DNA from: an uncultured Alphaproteobacteria bacterium
GTDB taxonomy: Bacteria; Pseudomonadota; Alphaproteobacteria; Micavibrionales; Micavibrionaceae
Reading direction: 5' to 3'
Length of the DNA stretch: 64,000 nucleotides
NCBI GenBank assembly: GCA_946481075.1
Contig: CAMLMC010000004.1
Coordinates: forward strand, 62,001-126,000
The notes under the pieces were generated by a model, which was not told where the DNA came from, ran no database searches, and saw nothing but the letters and a program-made list of their open reading frames with translations. Made by a program: the position numbers and the translations under genes. This document shows positions 1-6,957 of the stretch, in pieces; the stretch's first letter is position 1, and each line of letters opens with the position of its first letter.

Positions 1-1061
1 CCCTCGGTGAAAGCCTTCGAAATAAGCAGCATGCGGCGCACATCGGGATGAACGATGATCGGGTCCGCCGGTTTGTCCGGCGCCTTGGCACCGTCAAGGG
101 CCCGCATCTGCAGCCGTTCCTTGGCATAAGCGAGCCCATTCTGATAGGCGACTTCGGCAATCCCGAGCCCCTGCATACCGACGCCAAGGCGCGCGGTGTT
201 CATCATCGTAAACATCGCGCGAAGGCCCTTATGCGGTTCACCCACCAGCCAGCCTTTGGAATTGTCGAAATTCATAACGCAAGTGGCGGAGCCTTTGATC
301 CCCATTTTGTGTTCAATGGATCCGCACGTAACGGCGTTCACGCCCATTGTATCAGGCAGGAATTTCGGCACGGCAAAAAGGGAAATACCCTTTACCCCTT
401 CCGGCGCATCCGGAAGTTTGGCAAGAACCAAGTGAACGACGTTCGTTGTCAAATCATGATCGCCCGCCGAAATAAATATCTTGGTGCCGGTAATGTTATA
501 GGAATTATCACCGTTCGGCACGGCCTTGGTGCGGATCAAGCCAAGGTCGGTTCCGCAATGCGGTTCCGTCAAACACATTGTGCCGGACCATTCGCCCGTT
601 ACGAGTTTGGGCAGGTAGGTATCTTTCAGTTCATCCGTGCCATGGAGATAAAGCGCATTGTAAGCGCCCTCCGAAAGGCCAGGATACATTCCGAACGACA
701 TGTTCGCGGAACAGATCATTTCCTGCAAAGCGAACCCCACGGTCAGTGGCAGGCCCATACCCCCGTATTTCGGATCGGATGTCGCGCCGCACCAGCCACC
801 GGAGGCAAAGGCCTCATATGCCTCTTTAAATCCCTTGGGCGTTGTTACCACACCATTGTCCCAGTGGCAGCCTTCCTTGTCGCCGCTCTGGTTCAAGGGA
901 AACAGCACTTCTTCGCAGATTTTTGCGCCTTCTTCCAAAATCGAATCAATCAGGTCGACGCTGATTTCCTCATATCCCGGCAATTCCGATAGGCTCGCGG
1001 CCCCCAGCACATCGTGCAGAACGAATTTCATATTGGCGAGAGGGGCATTATAGACAGGCAT
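1..1061 (-). CDS. acyl-CoA dehydrogenase (3' end beyond window)
   Basis: This flavoenzyme would oxidise acyl-CoA to trans-2-enoyl-CoA in the first step of beta-oxidation. About 353 residues are visible; the C-terminal part lies outside the window. The N-terminus has the extra helical segment of the long AcdN-type family (YNAPLANMKFVLHDVL). Further in are the FAD/substrate-loop motifs MCLTEPHCGTDLG and GTKIFISAGDHD, followed by KMGIKGSATC. The ATG at 1061 is preceded by AAGGAGA at a good distance. It lies divergent from cydA and on the same strand as the hydroxyacyl-CoA dehydrogenase and thiolase genes at 6.9-12 kb, which would complete the pathway. The family is certain; chain-length specificity cannot be read. 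Confidence 0.93.
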   Translation of the reverse strand, partial: MPVYNAPLANMKFVLHDVLGAASLSELPGYEEISVDLIDSILEEGAKICEEVLFPLNQSGDKEGCHWDNGVVTTPKGFKEAYEAFASGGWCGATSDPKYGGMGLPLTVGFALQEMICSANMSFGMYPGLSEGAYNALYLHGTDELKDTYLPKLVTGEWSGTMCLTEPHCGTDLGLIRTKAVPNGDNSYNITGTKIFISAGDHDLTTNVVHLVLAKLPDAPEGVKGISLFAVPKFLPDTMGVNAVTCGSIEHKMGIKGSATCVMNFDNSKGWLVGEPHKGLRAMFTMMNTARLGVGMQGLGIAEVAYQNGLAYAKERLQMRALDGAKAPDKPADPIIVHPDVRRMLLISKAFTE

Positions 1062-1131
1062 TGGGGTCTCCTTCGAGGAATCAGCACCGAAATAGTCATT
1101 TTTATTCTAAATGAAAATAGTTTAAGGACCA

Positions 1132-1160
1132 TTGAAAAGAAGCGCAACAAGGCGTATTTG
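1132..1160 (+). promoter_or_regulatory. possible sigma-70 promoter for cydAB
   Basis: TTGAAA (1132-1137) and TATTTG (1155-1160) are separated by 17 bases in the acyl-CoA dehydrogenase/cydA divergent gap. The -10 element is imperfect. No FNR-type TTGAT-N4-ATCAA box was seen nearby. Confidence 0.3.
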
Positions 1161-1192
1161 TTGCACAGCGTCATTACGAAAAGGGGACTAAT

Positions 1193-2617
1193 ATGCCCGA
1201 ATTTCTGACTGCCCTTGATCCTGTCTTACTGGCGCGTATCCAGTTTGCGTTCACGATCTCCTTTCACATCATTTTTCCGGCGTTCACAATCGGGCTTGCC
1301 AGCTGGCTCGCCGTTGTCGAAGGTCTGTGGCTGAAAACACGAAATCCCGTTTATAAGGAGCTGTACAAGTTCTGGGTGAAAATCTTCGCCGTCTGTTTCG
1401 GTATGGGCGTCGTGTCCGGCGTTGTCATGTCATACCAATTCGGCACCAACTGGTCCGTCTTCTCCGATCGCACCGGCAACGTCATTGGGCCGCTTTTGGC
1501 CTATGAAGTCCTGACCGCCTTCTTTCTGGAAGCATCGTTCCTTGGGATCATGCTGTTCGGATGGGGGCGCGTGTCGGAACGCATGCATTTCGTATCGACG
1601 ATTGTGGTCGCGCTGGGCACTCTGGTTTCATCGTTCTGGATTCTATCGGCCAATAGCTGGATGCAAACACCGCAGGGACACGTGATTGGTGATGACGGGA
1701 TACTCTATCCCGAAAACTGGATCGCGGTTGTGTTCAATCCGTCCTTTCCTTATCGGCTCGCACACATGGTCACGGCGGCCTACCTTACCACCTGTTTTGT
1801 CATCGGCGGGATCGGCGCGTGGTATCTGTTGCGCAAACGCCATATTGAACACGCGCGTATCATGCTAACCATGGCCGTTTTCTTTGCCGCGATCTTCGCG
1901 CCCCTGCAGATTTTTATCGGTGATCTCCATGGTCTCAACACCCTGAAACACCAGCCCGCCAAGGTCGCCGCGATGGAAGGGATCTGGGAAACCCAAAAAG
2001 GCGCGGACTTGCTTCTCTTCGGCTGGCCGGATCAGGAAGAAGAAATCACCAAATACAAACTTTCCATACCCCATGGCGCCGCATGGATTCTGACCCATGA
2101 CAAGGACGGCGAGATCAAGGGCCTGAAAGAATGGGCGCCAGAGGACCGGCCGCCGGTCACCATCGTGTTCTGGAGTTTCCGCATCATGGTTGGCATCGGC
2201 ATTTTGATGATGTTGACCGGCTTTATCGGCGCGTTCCTCTACTGGCGCAAGAAACTCTATGACACGCGTTGGTTCCATCATCTGGCGATGGCCATGACGC
2301 CGACGGGGTTCGTCGCCGTACTGGCCGGATGGTTTGTCACTGAAATCGGCCGCCAGCCATGGATCGCCTATGGCGTGATCCGAACGCGCGAGGGTGTATC
2401 GCCTGTCCTGCCGGAATATATCGCCATCTCCCTAATGATTTTTATTGTGGCCTACATCTTCATTTTCGGCGCGGGCAGTTATTACATCCTGAAACTGATC
2501 AAAAAAGGCCCGCCGACTTTGGCCGACGCCAGCGACAAGCACACGACCTATGGATCACATGGTATGGAAGACCCCGTCATCGTAGGCGATGACAATGCTT
2601 CGCAGAAAGGAGCCTGA
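1193..2617 (+). CDS. cydA: cytochrome bd-type ubiquinol oxidase subunit I (CioA-like)
   Basis: Subunit I of the membrane quinol oxidase, which carries the three haems and reduces O2 to water without pumping protons. At 474 residues it has multiple membrane segments. His25 and His191 match the E. coli haem ligands His19 and His186, and Glu105/Glu113 match Glu99/Glu107. The quinol-site motif KVAAMEGIWET and the late GWFVTEIGRQPW motif are present. The Q-loop between them is short, as in the cyanide-insensitive Cio branch. The ATG follows AGGGGA by 5 bases. It lies two bases upstream of cydB and is clearly co-transcribed with it. Assignment to the Cio branch is inferred from loop length and the companion small ORF. 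Confidence 0.95.
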   Translation: MPEFLTALDPVLLARIQFAFTISFHIIFPAFTIGLASWLAVVEGLWLKTRNPVYKELYKFWVKIFAVCFGMGVVSGVVMSYQFGTNWSVFSDRTGNVIGPLLAYEVLTAFFLEASFLGIMLFGWGRVSERMHFVSTIVVALGTLVSSFWILSANSWMQTPQGHVIGDDGILYPENWIAVVFNPSFPYRLAHMVTAAYLTTCFVIGGIGAWYLLRKRHIEHARIMLTMAVFFAAIFAPLQIFIGDLHGLNTLKHQPAKVAAMEGIWETQKGADLLLFGWPDQEEEITKYKLSIPHGAAWILTHDKDGEIKGLKEWAPEDRPPVTIVFWSFRIMVGIGILMMLTGFIGAFLYWRKKLYDTRWFHHLAMAMTPTGFVAVLAGWFVTEIGRQPWIAYGVIRTREGVSPVLPEYIAISLMIFIVAYIFIFGAGSYYILKLIKKGPPTLADASDKHTTYGSHGMEDPVIVGDDNASQKGA

Positions 2618-2619
2618 TA

Positions 2620-3639
2620 ATGTTTTCCTTTGAAAATTTTATTGATCTTCCCCTTATCTGGGGCGGCATCATTGCAACGGCGGTTCTGCTTTATGTTCTG
2701 CTCGATGGCTTTGATCTGGGTGTCGGCATCCTGACGCCCTTTGCCCCGGATGAAAAAGCGCGGGACCGCATGATCAATTCCATCGCGCCCTTCTGGGACG
2801 GAAACGAAACATGGCTGGTGCTCGGTGGCGGCGGGCTGTTCGCGGCCTTCCCTATGGCCTACGCCATCGTGATGCCTGCGCTTTATGTTCCCGTTATCCT
2901 CATGTTGATTTGCCTGATATTTCGCGGCGTTGCCTTTGAATTCCGTTTCAAGGCCGACACATCACGCACATTATGGACCTATGCCTTTCATTTCGGCAGC
3001 CTCGGCGCCGCGTTTCTGCAAGGCATGATCCTTGGCGGCATTGTTCAGGGCATCACAGTGGAAGGGCGTTCTTTTGCCGGCGGACCGTTCGACTGGCTGT
3101 CCGGTTTTTCAATCATGTGCGGCATCGCCGTCGTATTCGGCTATGCCCTGCTTGGCGCCACATGGGTTTTCATGAAAAGCGAGTCCGACCTTCAAGCCTG
3201 GGCCCGCAAATGTGCGAAATATGTATTTCTTTATGTGGTTGCGTTCATGGGGATCGTCAGCCTGTGGGTCCCATTTCTGGGCAACGATCTGGGCGAGCGA
3301 TGGTTCGGCGGCAACAATTTCTATTATCTTTTACCAATACCGGCCTTCACCGGCGTATTGTTTGTCCTGCTCTGGAAATCACTGGATCGCATAAAACGTG
3401 ACTGGATGCCTTTCCTGCTCTCGCTCGGCATTTTCCTGATGGGCTATATCGGCCTTGCGGTCAGTCTGTGGCCCACCATCGTCCCCTATGATGTGACGAT
3501 ATGGCAGGCCGCGGCGGCACCGGAATCGCTCTCCCTCATGCTGATCGGCGTGGGCGTGATGCTGCCTGTTATTCTGACCTATACGGGCTGGTGCTATTAC
3601 ATCTTCCGTGGGAAAACAACCGATGAGCCAACCTACTAA
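2620..3639 (+). CDS. cydB: cytochrome bd-type ubiquinol oxidase subunit II (CioB-like)
   Basis: Subunit II of the bd oxidase, a 339-residue polytopic membrane protein that packs against subunit I. The N-terminal signature LLDGFDLGVGIL is followed by PFWDGNETWLVLGGGGLFAAFP and the IFRGVAFEFR segment, all hallmark family motifs. It begins two bases after cydA stops and overlaps the start of the small downstream ORF by 17 bases, giving a three-gene operon. Length is slightly below the E. coli protein (379 residues), as in CioB-type subunits. Nothing is disrupted. Confidence 0.95.
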   Translation: MFSFENFIDLPLIWGGIIATAVLLYVLLDGFDLGVGILTPFAPDEKARDRMINSIAPFWDGNETWLVLGGGGLFAAFPMAYAIVMPALYVPVILMLICLIFRGVAFEFRFKADTSRTLWTYAFHFGSLGAAFLQGMILGGIVQGITVEGRSFAGGPFDWLSGFSIMCGIAVVFGYALLGATWVFMKSESDLQAWARKCAKYVFLYVVAFMGIVSLWVPFLGNDLGERWFGGNNFYYLLPIPAFTGVLFVLLWKSLDRIKRDWMPFLLSLGIFLMGYIGLAVSLWPTIVPYDVTIWQAAAAPESLSLMLIGVGVMLPVILTYTGWCYYIFRGKTTDEPTY

Positions 3640-3745
3640 CGACAAGCGCAAGCAATGGATTTGGTTTATAGCGCTTTGGTGCGGCGGCCTGCTGAGCGTG
3701 TTCACGCTGAGCCTTTTTATCAAATTGATCATGAATATCGGGTAA
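3623..3745 (+). CDS. small membrane protein of the cyd/cio operon (DUF2474-like)
   Basis: A 40-residue ORF: a charged N-terminus (MSQPTNDKRKQWIWF) then one hydrophobic helix. The pattern of basic residues, a Trp-rich start and a single transmembrane helix ending in LIMNIG resembles the DUF2474 proteins that follow cioAB. Its ATG lies inside the end of cydB (17-base overlap), implying translational coupling. By analogy with CydX of E. coli it may stabilise the oxidase; that role is inference. Its stop at 3743-3745 directly abuts the stop of the convergent downstream gene. Confidence 0.7.
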   Translation: MSQPTNDKRKQWIWFIALWCGGLLSVFTLSLFIKLIMNIG

Positions 3746-4012
3746 TCAACGTTCTTCGCGGATCATGGTGCGCAGATGATCGCGCACCTCGAGCGTGTCG
3801 GTCGCCTTGATTTTGGCCTTGGCCTGTTCGATCGTCGATTGCTGTTTTTTCAACATGGCCTGTTTGATCTTTTCCAGCGTTTCATCGCCGATTTCGGCGC
3901 GGGCGGAGGCCATATTCGCCTTGGCCTGTGCGATAATCTGTTCGCGCGTCAAGGGTTGCCGCTCTTTGGCGGTTTCCTTGGACTTTGGCTTGTCTTTCTT
4001 CTTCCAGAACAT
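3746..4012 (-). CDS. small charged hypothetical protein
   Basis: An 88-residue, strongly charged protein starting MFWKKKDKPKSKE and predicted to be almost entirely helical: Lys/Glu/Ala/Gln-rich, no membrane segment, no cysteine. It is probably cytoplasmic. I do not recognise a family. It converges exactly on the DUF2474-like ORF (adjacent stop codons) and is divergent from the M32-like gene, with about 100 bp between their starts. Codon use looks like that of its neighbours. Function unknown. Confidence 0.6.
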   Translation of the reverse strand: MFWKKKDKPKSKETAKERQPLTREQIIAQAKANMASARAEIGDETLEKIKQAMLKKQQSTIEQAKAKIKATDTLEVRDHLRTMIREER

Positions 4013-4116
4013 AACATCCCGATCCTACACCGTTAAGGTTAAAGTTATTTTAACCCGAATAGCGCATTTTGGATAAGGACCAATTTCTTTTTAAAAATCA
4101 TTTTTTGGGGGCCTTT

Positions 4117-5694
4117 ATGTCCGAAACATCAACAGACCAGCCGCATCTGCGTTCGGTGAATGAACTGGCCGCCGGTTACAACGACCTGAAATATTATTTC
4201 GCCAATCTCAATACCCTATTCTCCATCCGCAATATGCTGGCCGTCGATATGATGACCGCAATGCCAGCAGGCGCACTTTCGCGCCGCATGCATGATATTT
4301 CCGCGATCACAAAGCGCATCTATGTCGAAACGACAAGCCACGCCGTGACACGCCTTCTGGACCAGGTGGAAAACGATGCAAGCGCCCATCCCGAAAACTG
4401 GGATACATGGAATAAGTCGAACCTTATAGAGATGCGCCGCATTCACACGCACCTGTCCTCCCTGTCGCCGGAAATGTATCTGGCATCGGTGCAAATCGCG
4501 AGCGAGGGACGTAAACGCCACGCCGCCGCGATGGAGGGACGCAACTGGAATGAAATTCAAACCCATATCGGGCAGGTCGTCGATTTATACCGCCATATGG
4601 GAGACCTGAAACAAAAGACGTTCAACACGAGCACGCGTTATGAAGCGCTGCTTCTGGGATACGCCAGCGACATATCCGAGAAGCAAATGGATACGCTGTA
4701 TGACTCGCTTCTGGCTCCGCTATCGTCCCTGCGCGATCGCGCCTTGCAAAAGCAAAACGAGCAAGATCGGCCATTACCGCTCGAAGGGGAATTCAGCCGG
4801 GCTGACCAGATGTGGCTGAACAAAACCATTCTTGAAATGATGGGTTTCGATTTAAACCGCGGCTCCCTACAGATCACCGCGCTTTCACCCATGGCCGGCG
4901 GGACGGTCGAAGATGCCCGCATCCTGATCCGTTGTGGCGATTCATCGGAAACCTTCCTCGACAGTCTGGAAGACACGCTCTATCAGGGCGCACGGGGACT
5001 TTATACGCAAAGCCTGCCCGCCGAATGGTCAACGCAGCCGGTCGGTCAGGATCTTGGCACGTTGATGATGAACGCGCAGAGCAATCTATACGAAACGATT
5101 ATCGGGCGCACGCCACAGTTCTTCGAATTTATTGCCGTACGCGCCGAGGGCGTATTCCGCCAGTTCAAGAACAAAGCGTTCGAAGCGGAAAACCTGTATC
5201 GCCTTCGTAAGATCATCACACCATCCGCTATCCGCAACGATGCCGATGAATTGACGAAGATTTTCCACGATGTTTTGCGCTATCGTATTGAACGCGACCT
5301 GATCAATGGATCGCTATCCGTCGCCGATCTGCCGGAGCGATGGAACGAGGAAAGCCGCACGCTACTTGGCATCGAACCCCAAAGCGCGCTTGAAGGTCCA
5401 TTGCAAAATCCCGACTGGTTTACAGGCCGTTTTGGATTCATTCCGACCAACACGTTATCGCACATTATGGCGGCCACGTTGCATGACACCCTCTATGCGA
5501 AAATGCCAAATCTGCCGGACATGATCAAATATGGCGATCTGAAACCGATCCATCGCTGGCTGAGTGAACATATCTATAGCAAGGGCCGCAGCGCCAGCGG
5601 CCTAGACATTCTTAGAACCCTTACAGGGAATGATCTTTCGGTTCAGCCACTTCTGACCCATCTGGAACGACGTTATTTAAGCGATAAACACTAA
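4117..5694 (+). CDS. M32 carboxypeptidase-like protein with a degenerate metal site
   Basis: A 525-residue homologue of carboxypeptidase Taq (peptidase family M32), normally a zinc-dependent enzyme removing C-terminal residues. Family features are clear: the SRADQMWLNKTILEMMGFD segment, EDARILIRCG in place of DVRITTRY, and a C-terminal half with RYRIERDLINGSLSVADLPE, the WN motif, GRFGFIPTNTLSHIMAA and the ILRTLTG end. The catalytic elements are gone. The HEXXH helix reads Y289-Q-G-A-R293, the HPF motif reads S257-P-M, and the HES(Q) third-ligand motif reads M318-N-A. It is therefore probably a non-catalytic family member. The ATG at 4117 was chosen over an in-frame TTG at 4069 because the extra 16 residues resemble nothing. 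A terminator follows. Confidence 0.85.
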   Translation: MSETSTDQPHLRSVNELAAGYNDLKYYFANLNTLFSIRNMLAVDMMTAMPAGALSRRMHDISAITKRIYVETTSHAVTRLLDQVENDASAHPENWDTWNKSNLIEMRRIHTHLSSLSPEMYLASVQIASEGRKRHAAAMEGRNWNEIQTHIGQVVDLYRHMGDLKQKTFNTSTRYEALLLGYASDISEKQMDTLYDSLLAPLSSLRDRALQKQNEQDRPLPLEGEFSRADQMWLNKTILEMMGFDLNRGSLQITALSPMAGGTVEDARILIRCGDSSETFLDSLEDTLYQGARGLYTQSLPAEWSTQPVGQDLGTLMMNAQSNLYETIIGRTPQFFEFIAVRAEGVFRQFKNKAFEAENLYRLRKIITPSAIRNDADELTKIFHDVLRYRIERDLINGSLSVADLPERWNEESRTLLGIEPQSALEGPLQNPDWFTGRFGFIPTNTLSHIMAATLHDTLYAKMPNLPDMIKYGDLKPIHRWLSEHIYSKGRSASGLDILRTLTGNDLSVQPLLTHLERRYLSDKH

Positions 5695-5699
5695 GTCAC

Positions 5700-5729
5700 A
5701 ACGGGGGATTTATCCCCCGTTCTCTTTTG
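5700..5729 (+). terminator. intrinsic terminator after the M32-like gene
   Basis: The inverted repeat ACGGGGG/CCCCCGT around an ATTTAT loop is followed by TCTCTTTT. It starts six bases after the stop codon. Confidence 0.8.
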
Positions 5730-5744
5730 TGCTACAACCCTGTC

Positions 5745-6569
5745 ATGAATTACCGCCACGCCTATCACGCCGGAAATTTTGCCGATGTCATGAAACATTT
5801 GACGCTGGCGGTGATCCTCGACTATTTAAAACGTAAGGATTCACCTTTCAGTGTTATTGACGCACATGGCGGCATCGGGCTTTACGACCTGATGGGGACA
5901 GAAGCGAACAAGACCGGGGAATGGGTGGATGGCATAGGACGCTTTAAGGATTTATTGCGCAGCAGCCCCGATGATCTGGCCCTTTATTGCGATACCCTTT
6001 GCGCTTATGTCGACAACAATCTTTACCCCGGATCTCCGCTTTTGATCGCCCGCGCCCTGCGGCCAAACGACAGGCTGATTGCGAACGAACTGCACCCCGA
6101 GGATGTCGAAATCCTGCGTGGAAATCTACGTGCCTTTAAAAACGTGCGCGTGACGCATCAGGATGCCTATGAATGTATCCGGGCCAATATTCCCCCGGTT
6201 GAAAAACGCGGCCTAGTCCTGATCGACCCGCCCTTTGAAAAGACCGATGAATTCCAGACATTGATCAAACAGATGAAGGAATGGAAAAAACGATTTCCGA
6301 ATGGCGTTTTCATTATCTGGTACCCGATCAAATCCCATCTGGCCGTTGATGATCTGAAACAGGCGGCCCGCGACCTCGGCCTGCCCCGCACATGGTGTTT
6401 TGAGACGTTGCGGCACCCAAGGACACAGGCCGAAACCTTCAACGGCAGCGGCTTGATCGTTATGAACACCCCCTATCAGGTGCCGGAAAGGCTGGCCGCC
6501 CTTTTTCCGCTTTTAAAGGAACGGATGGAGCTCTACGACATTGCCGGTGAATGGCTGACAACGTCATAA
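5745..6569 (+). CDS. rlmJ: 23S rRNA (adenine(2030)-N6)-methyltransferase RlmJ
   Basis: A 274-residue SAM-dependent methyltransferase that would modify A2030 in 23S rRNA. The diagnostic N-terminus MNYRHAYHAGNFADVMKH sets the ATG at 5745; an in-frame TTG at 5727 lies too close to the preceding terminator. Catalytic motif IV is DPPF (LIDPPFEKTDEF), the form seen in RlmJ. Upstream motifs include VIDAHGGIGLYDL for SAM binding and IANELHPEDVE. Length is close to the E. coli protein (280 residues). It is a single-gene unit behind a terminator. Confidence 0.95.
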   Translation: MNYRHAYHAGNFADVMKHLTLAVILDYLKRKDSPFSVIDAHGGIGLYDLMGTEANKTGEWVDGIGRFKDLLRSSPDDLALYCDTLCAYVDNNLYPGSPLLIARALRPNDRLIANELHPEDVEILRGNLRAFKNVRVTHQDAYECIRANIPPVEKRGLVLIDPPFEKTDEFQTLIKQMKEWKKRFPNGVFIIWYPIKSHLAVDDLKQAARDLGLPRTWCFETLRHPRTQAETFNGSGLIVMNTPYQVPERLAALFPLLKERMELYDIAGEWLTTS

Positions 6570-6651
6570 GCCGATTTTCCCCACTGTTGCATAATTGCCA
6601 CTACACTGTGACAATCGCAACAAACGTGTGGAATACAGGGGGACCGCCTGA

Positions 6652-6681
6652 TTGACAAAGGGGGGATTTACTTCATATTTG
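6652..6681 (+). promoter_or_regulatory. sigma-70-like promoter for the small lipoprotein
   Basis: A perfect TTGACA (6652-6657) is followed after 18 bases by TATTTG (6676-6681), or after 17 by ATATTT. It sits about 40 bp upstream of the lipoprotein ATG. The strong -35, good RBS and tight terminator suggest a well-expressed short transcript. Confidence 0.5.
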
Positions 6682-6717
6682 GCGGTGGTTTAACTCTTTT
6701 GTTGGGAGAATATTAAG

Positions 6718-6849
6718 ATGACCAAATTCGTAAAAACTGTTGCAGTTCTGGCTGTTGTTGTTTCCCTCGGCGCATGCGCCATGGGCCCGGCTCAGCAGGA
6801 AAGCGTTGCCAGCGGCGATGCAACTTTCTCTTCCGCTCAAACGAAGTAA
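6718..6849 (+). CDS. small lipoprotein, 43 residues
   Basis: A very short exported protein. A basic start (MTKFVK) and hydrophobic stretch lead to the lipobox L-G-A-C with the acylated Cys at residue 20. A mature part of only about 24 residues follows, rich in Ser, Ala and Gln. GGGAG precedes the ATG, and a strong terminator starts about 20 bases after the stop. It resembles entericidin-sized lipoproteins in size and layout, but the sequence gives no firm family. It is its own transcription unit, convergent with the hydroxyacyl-CoA dehydrogenase gene. Confidence 0.7.
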   Translation: MTKFVKTVAVLAVVVSLGACAMGPAQQESVASGDATFSSAQTK

Positions 6850-6869
6850 TTTCTTCGCTTTTAGCGCGA

Positions 6870-6897
6870 AAAAGCCGCCCTCGGGCGGCTTTTTTAT
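6870..6897 (+). terminator. intrinsic terminator after the small lipoprotein gene
   Basis: The stem AGCCGCC/GGCGGCT with a CTCG loop is followed by six T residues. The A-run on the other side could let it also serve the minus strand. Confidence 0.88.
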
Positions 6898-6957
6898 TGG
6901 GTTTTGCTCAGCGATTGGCTCGACGGAGCGCAACCGCAGCTGACGACCATGGCCAAA

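Noticed and set aside
1062..1192. FNR/ArcA-type operator ahead of cydA
   Set aside because: No TTGAT-N4-ATCAA-like site could be found in the gap; only a weak sigma-70-like pair is listed.
4117..5694. Frameshift or pseudogene explanation for the missing M32 active site
   Set aside because: The frame is continuous, flanking family motifs are in register on both sides of the altered site, and all three metal motifs are changed by substitutions, not by a shift.
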